64,000 nt of DNA from Paenibacillus sp. FSL R5-0517 (GTDB lineage: Bacteria > Bacillota > Bacilli > Paenibacillales > Paenibacillaceae), in assembly GCF_037974355.1 (NCBI RefSeq), contig NZ_CP150235.1:3720001-3784000 (forward strand), read 5' to 3'. Position numbers and translations under genes: made by a program. The notes beneath the pieces were generated by a model, which ran no database searches, had not been told where the DNA came from, and saw only the letters and a list, made by a program, of their open reading frames with translations. Shown in pieces: positions 48,443 through 57,556 of this stretch (within the stretch, counting starts at the first letter, position 1; each line of letters starts with the position of its first letter).

Positions 48443-48928
48443 TTAATGATGTCCGGCTGCTGGGGCAGACACATCCGCAGGCTGATCGCTCTCAAGCTGT
48501 GCAAGACGCTCTATCGCTTGATCTCCAATAGCAAAGCGTTTGGTTGGCATAACCTGAGCATCAGCAAATTTGACTCGTGATTGCACAACATATAACCCTT
48601 CTTTTTTAATAACATAAGAGACTACATATGAACCGGGGGAGGGCTCATCTGCTTGAATAATTACAGCAGCATTCTTGTCGTCCTCTGGCCATATCACAAA
48701 TTCTGCTTTCTCTGCATGTTCCAGTGGTACATTACGTTTGGACACTTGTACTGAAAAAACATTAGAGCTACCTATTTTGAATTCCTCAGGTAATTGAAGA
48801 TCCACGCTTATATGAGGGGGAAGGCCATTCTCATCGGTTTCTGCAACTTTGGCAGTACATCCGCACAGCAACACAATAAGCAGTATAGGCCATGTCCATG
48901 TATACATTCGATGCATTTTTATGTTCAT
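48443..48928 (-). CDS. FixH/YtkA-like lipoprotein
   Basis: A 161-residue protein with AAAGGAG upstream. The signal peptide ends in a lipobox, LLCGC (Cys24). The mature domain (about 40-145) has the FixH/YtkA-like Ig-type layout: PPHISVDLQLPEEFKIGSSN, KAEFVIWPEDD, SPGSYVVSYVIKKEGLYVVQ. The C-terminus ends in Gly-His-His, a possible metal ligand. Such lipoproteins are associated with copper or cytochrome oxidase assembly. It follows the PepSY gene by 18 bp and is probably cotranscribed. Confidence 0.75.
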   Translation of the reverse strand: MNIKMHRMYTWTWPILLIVLLCGCTAKVAETDENGLPPHISVDLQLPEEFKIGSSNVFSVQVSKRNVPLEHAEKAEFVIWPEDDKNAAVIIQADEPSPGSYVVSYVIKKEGLYVVQSRVKFADAQVMPTKRFAIGDQAIERLAQLESDQPADVSAPAAGHH

Positions 48929-48946
48929 ATATAACTCCTTTAGCTA

Positions 48947-50365
48947 TTAAATCGAGAACCAATGCCTGAGCGACTTGATTCTGCGGAGAATGAATAGATC
49001 AAGAACAAGAACGATTAAAATGGACAAGCCTACTAGCGGCATGACGGCGCCGCAAATCAGCATGATTATCAACACACCTATGGTTACTTTTGGATTTTTC
49101 GGTTTAGACGGTGCTCCGAGCTTACCTGAAGGTTTTCGCTTGCGCCACATGACGTAAGAGCTAATTGAAACGAGTATCAATCCCAGGCAAGCAATCAAAC
49201 CCAGAAGTTGATTAGCCAGCCCGAATAGTCTGCCTTCATGAAAGGCGATGCCATACGAGATAAGCTTGGCCATAATTCCATAATCCGCAAAGCGAACATC
49301 GGTCAGTACTGCACCGCTGTATTGGTCAATATGAAGTGTGGCGCTGTGACCTGGCTTGGAATGAGAAGTAGATACGGTGAACACACCGGTTTCTCCGCTA
49401 GGATAGGTAATCGTATAGGGCTTGATAACTTGCTGATCATCCGCGATATGGGCAATGTCGTTGAGTCCAAGTGGAACATATCCTCCAGCCATCAAAACAG
49501 GAACGGGAATATTCTCGGCTGCCCAAGGCAGATCCTCGGCAATATCTTTCGCTACTGTAATGGATTCCGGTTTTTCTCCAAAACTGTAGGCGAATGGAGG
49601 CGTATTCGTGTTGGTCGAGTTGGCTAATTTATCGATCTGACCGCCGAGTATCCCTGACCAAGGAAGGCCACTTAAGATAATTATTAGAATCAGCAGAGAT
49701 AGCCAGAAGGCAGGAACAGCATGTACATCACGCCAAAAGAGGCGGCTTCCCGGTTTACTAAGTCGTGGTAAAATCGTTCCCCATATGGATGATTTATTTC
49801 TAGGCCACCACAGGAACAGTCCCGTTAAAATTAGAATAATTGCCCAGCATGCCGCAAGTTCGACAAGTCGGTTCGCGAACGTACCACCGATCACAAGTTC
49901 ACTATGCATTTTTTTGAAAAAGGCTGAGAACGTCTTGCTGCTATCCATTGCGCCCCGCGCGTGCCCCGTATAAGGGTCCACATACATCGTCTTGGAAATT
50001 CCATCACTGATGACGGAAAGCTTATAAGTAGACTCCCTATTGTTTTCCAATGTGATCGAGGATACTACCGTTCCGGGATAACCCTTGACTATTTTCCCGA
50101 CAATACTCTCTGGTGCCATCGGTGTTGTTCCGACTTCACGGACCGTCAACATATCTTTGTACAGCTGGCCTTCGATCTGAGGCTTGAATAAATAGACGGC
50201 GCCGCTAAAAGCTAAAATAATTAAAAAAGGCGCAAAAATAATACCAGCGTAAAAATGCCACCTCCATACGGATTGATAGACGGACTGGCGTACTACGGAT
50301 GATGTTTTTCTTTTCATTTCGGGTGTAGAAGAGCTTGAATGTTCTGTGGGCATCGTCCTCATCAT
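48947..50365 (-). CDS. PepSY-associated transmembrane protein
   Basis: A 472-residue membrane protein. The first helix follows VWRWHFYAGIIFAPFLIILA, the PepSY_TM signature. PepSY-like extracytoplasmic segments are at about 75-140 (YKLSVISDGISKTMYVDPYTG) and 305-365 (HIDQYSGAVLTDVRFADY). Later helices include LVELAACWAIILILTGLFLWWP and HAVPAFWLSLLILIIILSG. Histidines in WHFYAG, KMHSEL, DVHAVPAF and FHEGRLFG could bind haem or metal. Members act in iron/siderophore reduction or peptidase inhibition. Two extra helices end the protein. Confidence 0.8.
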   Translation of the reverse strand: MMRTMPTEHSSSSTPEMKRKTSSVVRQSVYQSVWRWHFYAGIIFAPFLIILAFSGAVYLFKPQIEGQLYKDMLTVREVGTTPMAPESIVGKIVKGYPGTVVSSITLENNRESTYKLSVISDGISKTMYVDPYTGHARGAMDSSKTFSAFFKKMHSELVIGGTFANRLVELAACWAIILILTGLFLWWPRNKSSIWGTILPRLSKPGSRLFWRDVHAVPAFWLSLLILIIILSGLPWSGILGGQIDKLANSTNTNTPPFAYSFGEKPESITVAKDIAEDLPWAAENIPVPVLMAGGYVPLGLNDIAHIADDQQVIKPYTITYPSGETGVFTVSTSHSKPGHSATLHIDQYSGAVLTDVRFADYGIMAKLISYGIAFHEGRLFGLANQLLGLIACLGLILVSISSYVMWRKRKPSGKLGAPSKPKNPKVTIGVLIIMLICGAVMPLVGLSILIVLVLDLFILRRIKSLRHWFSI

Positions 50366-50655
50366 CTAACTCCATTCTTAACTGAATAAAATACTTTTTA
50401 AGTATACTGGAGCCTTTCGAATTAGAAGATGGCTCAACAGAGCTATCTCATATCGAATAAAAGTTTTTTTGTTCATCGTTTGTTCAATAATCGGAATAGA
50501 AGGTCATATTTACAACACCCATATCCTAAATAATGTTGATCACGCATTCCGTACAGAAACATGAGGATTTTCGTTTGCTTCAGTGGCTATTACCGATCGC
50601 GGATCGTATGGAAGGGAGAAAATGAGTTGAAGCTCTTTGAGTAGCATACGATTAA
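50366..50655. other. Non-coding interval before recombinase relic
   Basis: No intact gene is visible. Frames contain stops; one plus-strand stretch (ILNNVDHAFRTET near 50528) loosely recalls a stretch near 11190, possibly a shared relic. Confidence 0.25.
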
Positions 50656-50760
50656 GACGAATTAAACAAAACAAATAAACGTATCAAGAATCTCCATCAG
50701 TTTAATCGTGAACGAGATACGGTAATAATTCATTAATCTTAGGAAGTACGGTTAGTCAGA
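50656..50760 (+). pseudogene. Fragment of tyrosine recombinase gene
   Basis: The stretch AATTAAACAAAACAAA ... CATCAGTTTAATCGTGAACG ... AATCTTAGGA is about 85-90% identical to 62710-62805 inside the recombinase gene, covering the region just before the catalytic Arg. It then degenerates. Confidence 0.75.
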
Positions 50761-50778
50761 AAAGAAAAGAAGGGAGAA

Positions 50779-50806
50779 GTGTCGAGGAACAAGAACATGT
50801 ACTTGA
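50779..50806 (+). repeat. Repeat A, fragment 4
   Basis: GTGTCGAGGAACAAGAACAT is the left end of repeat A with one change. Nothing beyond it is retained. It adjoins the recombinase fragment. Confidence 0.5.
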
Positions 50807-50880
50807 CTAAAGAAAAAAAAGAGCATATCATGAATAAAACTGAATGATCAATCAATTAAAAAAACAAACAATCAAATTTC

Positions 50881-51498
50881 ATGAAAGTGGATGAAACGAT
50901 GAAAAACAAACAATATCTAATCGCTGATGCTCGCAAAGAGCAAATCATTAACTCTGCAATTGAAGTTCTAAATGAGAATGGATATTTCAGCACCAGTCTT
51001 TCCAAAATAGCCAAAAAAGCAAATATTAGTACTGGATTAATTTCTTATCATTTCTCCAGCAAAGAAGATTTAATGAACAACACGTTGCTCTATCTGGTTC
51101 AACATGAGCAAGCATTCATTAAGGACAAGGTAGAAATTAAAGAAACATATTTGGAGAAATTGAAGGCTTTTATTGAAGCGGGGGTAGCCTATCGGGCTAC
51201 AAAACGTGAAAATACTATGGCATTGTTAGAGATTGCCTTTAATGTTCGAACACCTGAAAATATTCCTTATTTTCGGGTAGAAATGAGCCCTGAAGATGAG
51301 TTAAATATCTTTTTAGAGGACATCCTCTCCAAAGGACAAGATTCCAAAGAATTTAAAGATTTTAACACCCAAGTTGTTGCCATGATCATTAGGGGAGCTA
51401 TATCCCTATCGATGTCTTTACCTCAAAAAACAATTCTACTAAGTTTTGAAGACTATACTGAAGAGGTGAAGGAAAATATTTTAAAACTAGTTAGATAA
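50881..51498 (+). CDS. TetR/AcrR family transcriptional regulator
   Basis: A 205-residue protein; ATG 50881 or ATG 50899 are possible starts, without a strong ribosome site for either. The helix-turn-helix is at about residues 17-62 (EQIINSAIEVLNENGYFSTS, IAKKANISTGLISYHFSSKE). The C-terminal effector domain is larger than minimal (VAMIIRGAISLSMSLPQKTI). A 24-codon frame at 51523, with AAAGGA upstream, may be the remnant of its operon partner. Confidence 0.83.
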   Translation: MKVDETMKNKQYLIADARKEQIINSAIEVLNENGYFSTSLSKIAKKANISTGLISYHFSSKEDLMNNTLLYLVQHEQAFIKDKVEIKETYLEKLKAFIEAGVAYRATKRENTMALLEIAFNVRTPENIPYFRVEMSPEDELNIFLEDILSKGQDSKEFKDFNTQVVAMIIRGAISLSMSLPQKTILLSFEDYTEEVKENILKLVR

Positions 51499-51522
51499 CT
51501 TAATCAGAAAGGACAAAATATA

Positions 51523-51597
51523 ATGACAATAAAGTCAACTAGAATAAGGGCTCCAAGCGAGAACAGCTCTCATATCATCTTTTTAATAACCGTTTAG
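51523..51597 (+). pseudogene. N-terminal remnant of a gene after tetR
   Basis: ATG 51523 has a good AAAGGACAAAAT site, but the frame (MTIKSTRIRAPSENSSHIIF, LITV) stops after 24 codons at the start of what looks like a membrane helix. Probably a truncated transporter regulated by the preceding TetR. The remaining gap to 51832 holds nothing recognisable. Confidence 0.35.
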
Positions 51598-51832
51598 ATA
51601 GTAGAGCATATTATTTTTTTTGTTAAATTTTGATTGAACAATTAATTTTTTATATGTTCGTTCAACCAAGTATGAACTACAGAGGGGATGGTTACTTCTA
51701 AAATGAACTCTTTAAGGTTTATGTTCACGCACTATTTCATAACAAACTATTACTACTTACGGGTTTAGTCTGGCAAAGTTCATATATGTACGGGGATGTT
51801 CGAATTTTTAAAAAGGAGAGTGAATCGTTAAA

Positions 51833-52771
51833 ATGAATAAATGGTATTTTATAGGGATTTCTTTGGTTATTTTGTTCTTAACCGGAACGTCTTGTCAATC
51901 TTTTAATGTTATCAACAAGTTGTCTGCACACGAGCAGAAGTGGATTTTTTCTCATGACGATCTGGATGCGCTTGTCATCAATAGCGAATATGACGTAAAC
52001 ATGGAATTTATATCTAGCTCTGACGACACTAACTACGTGGAAATCAGCGGCAATATGCAGCAAAGTACGATCGATCAATTGAAAGGGACAGAGGTTGCAG
52101 GTAATACGTTGGAACTCCAGCTGCATAAGGATGTGAAGTTAGTCGCTCCCAATTATAAATCCATCAAGACACGCATTATCGTTGCGCTCGCGGATGATAC
52201 CCAGTTGCAACAGATTAGCTATATATCAAGTTCCGGCAATACCAGCTTTACTGGGTTGAAGGCAGAAATGATCGATTTGTCCGTTTCTTCCGGTAATCTG
52301 CGCACGGAAGCTATCACCGCTGGCAGGTTGAGTTTAACTTCAAAATCCGGGGATATTACTGCGGAGCGAATCCAAGGGAATACGGATATCCAGTTGCACT
52401 CAGGGAATATCAAGGTGAATGGGCTCCAGGGCTCCCTGACAATAAAGTCGACTTCCGGAAACATTAACACAGTCGATGTTGAAGGTACAACCAATACTAC
52501 GCTACATTCAGGCAACATCAAATTTGACCGGTTCAGGGGAAACGGCGTGTTTAAATCAGTTTCCGGCAACGTTTCGCTGACTGGTCAGCGCTCGGACAGT
52601 CTTGATATCTCCGTCCGCACCGGAAACGTTACTTTGTCGCTCGATCCACAGTTTAAAGGGTTCTTTGACCTAAAGACCACATCAGGACACATCACGGCTC
52701 CCAATTCCAAGAAAGAGACGACGGACGTTGTAATGGTACGGACAGTTTCGGGTGATATCCGGATCATGTAA
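51833..52771 (+). CDS. DUF4097-family beta-helix lipoprotein
   Basis: A 312-residue protein with AAGGAGAG upstream. The N-terminus is a lipoprotein signal (YFIGISLVILFLTGTSC, Cys21). The mature protein is a repetitive beta structure with a recurring SGNI/SGDI motif about every 20 residues from residue 128 (YISSSGNTSFTGL, SVSSGNLRTEA, TSKSGDITAERI, LHSGNIKVNGL, STSGNINTVDV, VSGNVSLTG). This is typical of DUF4097/adhesin-like domains, forming a right-handed solenoid. It is anchored outside the membrane; function unknown. The next gene lies 81 bp downstream. Confidence 0.8.
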   Translation: MNKWYFIGISLVILFLTGTSCQSFNVINKLSAHEQKWIFSHDDLDALVINSEYDVNMEFISSSDDTNYVEISGNMQQSTIDQLKGTEVAGNTLELQLHKDVKLVAPNYKSIKTRIIVALADDTQLQQISYISSSGNTSFTGLKAEMIDLSVSSGNLRTEAITAGRLSLTSKSGDITAERIQGNTDIQLHSGNIKVNGLQGSLTIKSTSGNINTVDVEGTTNTTLHSGNIKFDRFRGNGVFKSVSGNVSLTGQRSDSLDISVRTGNVTLSLDPQFKGFFDLKTTSGHITAPNSKKETTDVVMVRTVSGDIRIM

Positions 52772-52852
52772 GAGAGTCGATTGAGAAACACGTTATGAAA
52801 GAGTTGAGGCAGAATTATGCTTTTGAAGAAAATAAAAAAGGAAGGTGTGGAA

Positions 52853-53509
52853 ATGTTCTCAAAAAGGAGTCAACTTAAAGCCGCACGACGGGTCAAGATC
52901 GGGAATGGACGTCCATTAAAGGTTTTTCGCTGGTGGCAGCCACTCTCCCGTGCTTTGTTCTACCTCACGTTGAAAAACGATGAAGGCCAACAAGTAAACT
53001 TCGCTGTTGATGTCTCTTATTGGCAACAGTTTCTGGGGGATGATGGTAAGGGAAAGGCTCATCTATACCTCGATGGCAAACATCACGCTGAGTCTAAACT
53101 CCCTGCTGCCTTCCCTGTGACTGGAGGAACAATCGAAGTAGCGTCCACGGTTTTTGGCCTAAAACGCTGCCACTACGTTACCGACGAAGGACTTGTGCAC
53201 CAACTTATCCCGGACGAGAATTCTGCGGAAGGGCATCGCGCTCGTCTTGATCGCGAGCATCCGGCGTTGAGCCGATGGATCGGATTCCTTTCTTTAATCA
53301 TGCTCATCGTTCCTATGTTTCTAGCCATCCCTCAAATTATCGGTTCGATCACTCAGGTACCTTTTATAGCTCAGAACATTGGAACGTTCAACTCGCCCAT
53401 CAATCTGCCGATTTGGCTGAATATCGTGCTCGGTCTTTGCGCAGCAGCGGGTAGTGTAGAGCGCGCAACGCGACTTAAATGGAATAGTTTTCTGGACGGT
53501 AGCTTTTAG
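52853..53509 (+). CDS. Membrane protein of unknown function
   Basis: ATG 52853 follows GGAAGGTGTGG; a longer frame from 52817 has no clear ribosome site. The 218-residue protein has a soluble N-terminal half (FRWWQPLSRALFYLTLKNDE, YLDGKHHAESKLPAAFPV) and two C-terminal helices (LSLIMLIVPMFLAIPQIIGS at about 142-161 and NLPIWLNIVLGLCAAAGSVE at about 180-199). I recognise no named domain. It may be cotranscribed with the DUF4097 lipoprotein gene. Confidence 0.65.
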   Translation: MFSKRSQLKAARRVKIGNGRPLKVFRWWQPLSRALFYLTLKNDEGQQVNFAVDVSYWQQFLGDDGKGKAHLYLDGKHHAESKLPAAFPVTGGTIEVASTVFGLKRCHYVTDEGLVHQLIPDENSAEGHRARLDREHPALSRWIGFLSLIMLIVPMFLAIPQIIGSITQVPFIAQNIGTFNSPINLPIWLNIVLGLCAAAGSVERATRLKWNSFLDGSF

Positions 53510-54051
53510 ATCACATGAAGAAACCTATATATTTGATTTAATTCATCCTTCATCACCATTGATACCTTTCCTTTCGTTACCGAAATGATTGTTTTGTATC
53601 TGTCTTGACATATCGAAAGGTAGAAGAGGATATAGTTCAACTTGTCTTTACGGCGTGATTAACGAACATTTTGTTATTATTCTATTTACGCTCAATATAT
53701 TGGTAATATCCCTTTTTAGTAGGCAAGAGAAAACAGATCGACTTAATCTTGTCCAAAGAAAGGGATATTTTTGACTAATAAAACAAACGGTGACACCTTT
53801 ATTATACTTAATTAAGTAGGTTCTCATAAAAAGAGTGGGAAATGGATCATCTGAATGGGTCACTGATTTATTAACTGTGGGAAGAAAGTGGTATACTAAG
53901 TTGCCAATCGGCTTGATTTGTTCAGGGGAGCCGGGTAACGATCGTTAAATAATATCAAGAAAGTAGCGGATCAATGTGATCAACTGCTCGATTAAGGCGT
54001 GTTACATAAATAGGGCTAGCTACAGACTTTGAATTTAACTTTTAAATAACT
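53510..54051. other. Long non-coding interval with hairpins
   Basis: No gene with a credible start is seen. A stem-loop with a large loop, ATATCCCTTT at 53707 with AAAGGGATAT near 53759, is followed by Ts. A second hairpin, AGTAGCGGATCA with TGATCAACTGCT, lies at about 53964-53992. Neither clearly terminates a known gene. Confidence 0.35.
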
Positions 54052-54270
54052 TTAAACTTTAACACGCTTAATCGTCCACAATGGAATTTCAATTTTTGCT
54101 CTCTCTCCATGAAGAATCGTTCCTGACGGACGTGTGGATCTGTTTTTTGTATTTACTCGGTCCGGATGCTCCGCGATCAGGAGAAGCAGATGCTGCACCA
54201 ATAAATTAAATCGTATCCCGTGAAAAAAGTTAACGACTGAACTTGCGCCCCATCTTTGCTTTTGTCCCCC
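54052..54270 (-). other. Possible small coding frame sharing LWTIKR with the LSm-like protein
   Basis: The minus-strand frame is open from 54270 to the stop at 54052 (RFNLLVQHLLLLIAEHPDRV, TILHGERAKIEIPLWTIKRV). Only internal TTG/GTG starts exist and no strong ribosome site. The ending KIEIPLWTIKRVKV resembles KIKLWTIKRFQLL of the protein at 44165-44353. It may be a relic of the same family. Confidence 0.3.
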
Positions 54271-54302
54271 TTATGTGACCGTGGCAGGGTAGCTACGTAT
54301 TT

Positions 54303-55202
54303 TTAGCTGAACCGCTTGATATCACTCACCGGAGAGAAGCCAAACAAACGTGCATATTCCCGGCTGAATTGGGAAGGACTTTCATAACCTACCTCAAATG
54401 CAATATCTGCCACGTGAGTTGATTCGGTTAAAAGGCGACGGCGTGCTTCCTGCAATCGGATTTGCTTCTGATACTGTACCGGAGTCATGGTAGTCACTGC
54501 TTTGAAGTGACGATATAACGAAGAGAAGCTCATGTTCGCCAACTCAGCTAATCCTTCGATGCGCAACGGTTGGTTGTAATCCCTTTTGATCCGCTCGACT
54601 ACTTGTGCAATGGATGCGTAATTGCTTCCGGCCATAGCAATTTGCTTGAACACATCACCTTGATCATCGCTTAGCAGTCTGTAAATAATCTCACGTATGA
54701 TGAGGGGAGATAATGCAGGAATGTCCTTCGGCGTTTTTAATAGACCTACCAGTCTGACGGCTGCATCGAGTAAGTCATGATTCATTTTGCCTACAAATAG
54801 CCCTCTGTGGTATCTCTTCGTGCTATCTGGAAGTAATTCTGTCTCCTTCATGATCTGAAAGATTTGGCTTGCCTCTAAATCTAGACGAATCGCTAAGTAG
54901 GGCGATTCAGGTGAGGACTTAGTGGCTCGGCCGGTTATCGGTACATCCAGGGAAACCGCAAGGTAATCGGATACCCCGTATCGGTAGCGTTTATTGGCGA
55001 GCATAATAAGCTTCTCGCCTTGGGCAACAATGCATAGCGAAGGTTTTTGAATTCTGCATATCGGTACCTCGGAGTGGGAATCACGAACTAGGTGCAAAGA
55101 GGGAATTAAGGTAGTGTGATCACCATCTACACCAGAGAACTTCTCAATGAGTTGTGCAAGCTCCCGTTGTTTATAGTAAGTTTTCTGAACGTCATCTAGC
55201 AT
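54303..55202 (-). CDS. AraC-family regulator (AraC_N type)
   Basis: A 299-residue protein with AAAGGAGGG upstream. The N-terminal AraC_N domain (about 10-185) includes PICRIQKPSLCIVAQGEKLI. The C-terminal double helix-turn-helix includes LAELANMSFSSLYRHFKAVT and the signature IAFEVGYESPSQFSREYARL. This subgroup is often divergent from oxidoreductase genes that it activates. Here a short-chain dehydrogenase gene starts 193 bp away on the opposite strand. Confidence 0.88.
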   Translation of the reverse strand: MLDDVQKTYYKQRELAQLIEKFSGVDGDHTTLIPSLHLVRDSHSEVPICRIQKPSLCIVAQGEKLIMLANKRYRYGVSDYLAVSLDVPITGRATKSSPESPYLAIRLDLEASQIFQIMKETELLPDSTKRYHRGLFVGKMNHDLLDAAVRLVGLLKTPKDIPALSPLIIREIIYRLLSDDQGDVFKQIAMAGSNYASIAQVVERIKRDYNQPLRIEGLAELANMSFSSLYRHFKAVTTMTPVQYQKQIRLQEARRRLLTESTHVADIAFEVGYESPSQFSREYARLFGFSPVSDIKRFS

Positions 55203-55395
55203 ATGAATCCCTCCTTTTGTTGTGTTCTATTATAAATTCTTGGACTGTCTTTGTTAAGCGGGGTGAGAATAATAGGCAAGAACGCGAGAATATTAGTCTA
55301 ACCGAAATTACCTGACTCGTACATAATAAGGATGTTCCAACAGACCGCCAACAATCGCCAATAACACAACAGTAAATTCCATTGGAGGAAAAAAT

Positions 55396-56235
55396 ATGTC
55401 AAATGATAAAGTATGGTACGTGACCGGTGCTTCGAAAGGACTGGGACTGTCCTTAGTAAGAAAATTGATTGAGTCCGGATATAAAGTCGCTGCAACTTCA
55501 CGTAAAATAGAAGATTTAAAGCAAGCTGTTGGTGAAGTGCCCGAAGGACAATTCCTGCCGTTGGCAGTTGATTTGACCCAAGCGGATTCGATTAAGTCAT
55601 CCTTGAACAAAATGTATGAACAGTTCGGGCAAATAGATGTGGCCGTTAACAATGCAGGTTATGGCATCGGTGGTGCGATCGAGGAATTGTCGGAGAAGGA
55701 AATCAGGGCCAATTTCGAAGTCAACGTATTTGCTCCAATTAATGTCATTCAAAGTGTACTGCCTTACATGCGGAAGCAGAGATCAGGACACATTTTCAAT
55801 ATCGCGTCAATCGCTGGCTTCGCTCCGCATATGGGCTGGAGTGTGTATGCAGCGACTAAGTTCTCGCTAATGGGGTTGACCGAAGTGCTTGCCCAAGATG
55901 TTCAATCACTAGGGATTAAAGTGACGGGAGTTGCTCCCGGAGGTTTCAGAACGGAGTTCAATAAAATGAGTTCCCTCGTTTTATCTTCCCGTAAAATTGA
56001 GGACTACATCGAGCTGCATGGTGGGCATAACCGATTCGTGGCGCAAGATGGAACACAGCTCGGTGATCCTGAAAAAGCGGCAGAGGTGTTCATTGATTTG
56101 GCTGAATCTCCGAATCCTCCGTCTCAATTATTCCTGGGCAGTGATGCTTACCGGAGAGCGTCCGAGAAGTTGGATCAATTGCGTGAAGAACTAGAAGCGA
56201 ACAAGAATATCACATTCCGAACTGATTTTGAATAA
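55396..56235 (+). CDS. Short-chain dehydrogenase/reductase
   Basis: A 279-residue classical SDR with GGAGG upstream. The cofactor motif TGASKGLG is at residues 10-17, NNAG at 85-88, and the catalytic Ser138, Tyr151 and Lys155 lie in IFNIASIAG and SVYAATKFS. Ser35-Arg36 after the second strand (VAATSRK) suggests NADP(H). It reduces a carbonyl or oxidises an alcohol in the cytoplasm; substrate unknown. Probably activated by the divergent AraC regulator. Confidence 0.9.
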   Translation: MSNDKVWYVTGASKGLGLSLVRKLIESGYKVAATSRKIEDLKQAVGEVPEGQFLPLAVDLTQADSIKSSLNKMYEQFGQIDVAVNNAGYGIGGAIEELSEKEIRANFEVNVFAPINVIQSVLPYMRKQRSGHIFNIASIAGFAPHMGWSVYAATKFSLMGLTEVLAQDVQSLGIKVTGVAPGGFRTEFNKMSSLVLSSRKIEDYIELHGGHNRFVAQDGTQLGDPEKAAEVFIDLAESPNPPSQLFLGSDAYRRASEKLDQLREELEANKNITFRTDFE

Positions 56236-56700
56236 GGGGGATCACTCTACTGTGAAGAAGGAAAAGACGTTGGTGTTCCCTGGAAAATGAGCGTGACTTG
56301 AATCCAGATCGCTTTGTTCAGCCGGACGCTCGTAAAACTAAAAAGATGTTGGAGAAGTATTCAGTTCCCATTGAAAAGATTCTCAAACTCGGTATTGGTG
56401 CATAGGACTCCTAAGGAAAACTTCATATCAAAACAAGTCTAGTCAATGGTGTGAATACAGCTCGTCTTGCGAAGCACTGATCTCTGCAAAAATGAAACAT
56501 CCGAACATGTATTGTCTGTTCATGCAGGAGTCAATATCCGTTCAGCTATCATGTGGGTTGTCAAATTTTACGAGGCGTAGCCGATAAAAAGGGAGCTATT
56601 GGACAATGATCTTTCAAACCAAAAGCAAATGGCTTCGAAACAAAGGGCGGTCTATTGAAATTTGGAAGCTTAAGTTTCTATACCTTCACATGAATAGCGG
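56236..56700. other. Decayed interval after SDR
   Basis: Near 56290-56405 a frame reads ERDLNPDRFVQPDARKTKKM ... YSVPIEKILKLGIGA with a stop, like the C-terminus of an oxidoreductase-associated protein I cannot name. No intact gene is present. Confidence 0.3.
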
Positions 56701-56920
56701 TTATGTACTTAGCTCAAATAGGACGGGAAAGCGTCCTGTCTGGGTTAGCACCAGAGCATTTCGCATCTCTAACCGAAACTTAGAAAAAAATGATAGGTTG
56801 GTAGGAACCTTTTGCAGAAACAGCTTCTTATCTAGGGATTGGGCTTGCCAACCTAATCGATACGGTTCATCCAGTTTGGAAACATGGTTATACCCTAAGA
56901 GCCATCATCCTTTGGATGGT
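56701..56920 (+). pseudogene. ROK-family regulator/kinase fragment
   Basis: In one frame the sequence reads GRESVLSGLAPEHFASLTET, two stops, then EPFAETASYLGIGLANLIDT and VHPVWKHGYTL. The stretch 'YLGIGLANLIDTVHPxW' is typical of the C-terminal half of ROK proteins. Both N- and C-termini are missing. A fragment of repeat A follows. Confidence 0.55.
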
Positions 56921-56923
56921 AGT

Positions 56924-56956
56924 AAGTTCGTGTCCCAAGCCAAGGTCAAGGACTAA
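56924..56956 (+). repeat. Repeat A, fragment 5
   Basis: AAGTTCGTGTCCCAAGCCAA followed by GGTCAAGGACT matches the palindrome centre of repeat A. It marks the right border of the ROK fragment. Confidence 0.5.
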
Positions 56957-57015
56957 TGAGCAATTTAGTTACAATGTTAGGTGGAATATTAAAAGGAACT
57001 TGAAGGGAGAAACGT

Positions 57016-57246
57016 ATGGAAAAAAGTATCTCAGAAATGATAGATACAGATTGGCTTCGTAACTTATCAAAAAACTATCCTCACTCTGAAAAAGGAATCG
57101 TTAAACACTGGTCTTGTAATTCAATCGGCGCTGTTGATAAGAATCTTGTGACAGGAGGGGTCTATCGGATATCTGGAACAACCGAAATGGATAGTAGGGC
57201 GCAGCAATCTTGGTCATTTATTCTGAAAGTAGTTAATCCTGCGTGA
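57016..57246 (+). pseudogene. N-terminal fragment of aminoglycoside-phosphotransferase-like kinase
   Basis: ATG 57016 with GAAGGGAG upstream opens 76 codons. VTGGVYRISGTTEMD followed by SWSFILKVVNPA matches the N-terminal lobe of phosphotransferase (APH-like) enzymes, where the Lys in 'LKVV' binds ATP. The family is normally over 300 residues, so the catalytic lobe is missing. A full copy of repeat A begins 29 bp after the stop. Confidence 0.55.
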
Positions 57247-57274
57247 AGACCCAGCCAGCTCATTATAATTAATG

Positions 57275-57420
57275 GCGAGGGACAAGAACATATTCCCATT
57301 GAAGTCGCTATTTTAGCGGCTTTTTTTATTTTATCGGTACAAGTTCTTGTCCCAAGTCAAGGACAAGAACTTGTACCGATTGCCGGAATGGACAAGAACA
57401 TAGTCCGATTGCTGATTAGG
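57275..57420 (+). repeat. Repeat A, copy 6 (full length)
   Basis: CGAGGGACAAGAACATATTC, hairpin AGTCGCTATTTTAGCGGC with T run, palindrome arms at 57333-57352 and 57361-57380 (20 bp each, exact, loop CAAGTCAA), then GGACAAGAACATAGTCC and GATTAGG. It is almost identical to copy 9. Confidence 0.85.
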
Positions 57421-57496
57421 TAAATATCTAAACATTAAGCATATCACTTAAGACCTCATTTATCTTAAAAATAAGAATTTAGTTGTGAAAGACATG

Positions 57497-57556
57497 GAGA
57501 AGTAAATAATCCCCCACCTAAGCAATGGCTTTGAGGTGGGGGATTATTTACTTCTC
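57497..57556. repeat. 60-bp palindrome resembling an IS200/IS605 end
   Basis: Two exact 23-bp arms (57497-57519 and 57534-57556) containing AATCCCCCACCT flank a 14-base loop, AAGCAATGGCTTTG. Subterminal hairpins of this kind, with CCCCCACC and a GCTT loop, occur at ends of IS200/IS605-type elements. No transposase is nearby. One arm supplies the stop codon of the adjacent kinase fragment. Confidence 0.55.

Noticed and set aside
56606..56956. 116-codon plus-strand frame
   Set aside because: The ROK-like similarity lies in a different frame, and this frame translates part of repeat A; spurious.
57275..57420. Retron msr-msd or riboswitch reading of repeat A
   Set aside because: No reverse transcriptase gene is nearby, and copies occur downstream or in relics rather than in leaders of related genes.
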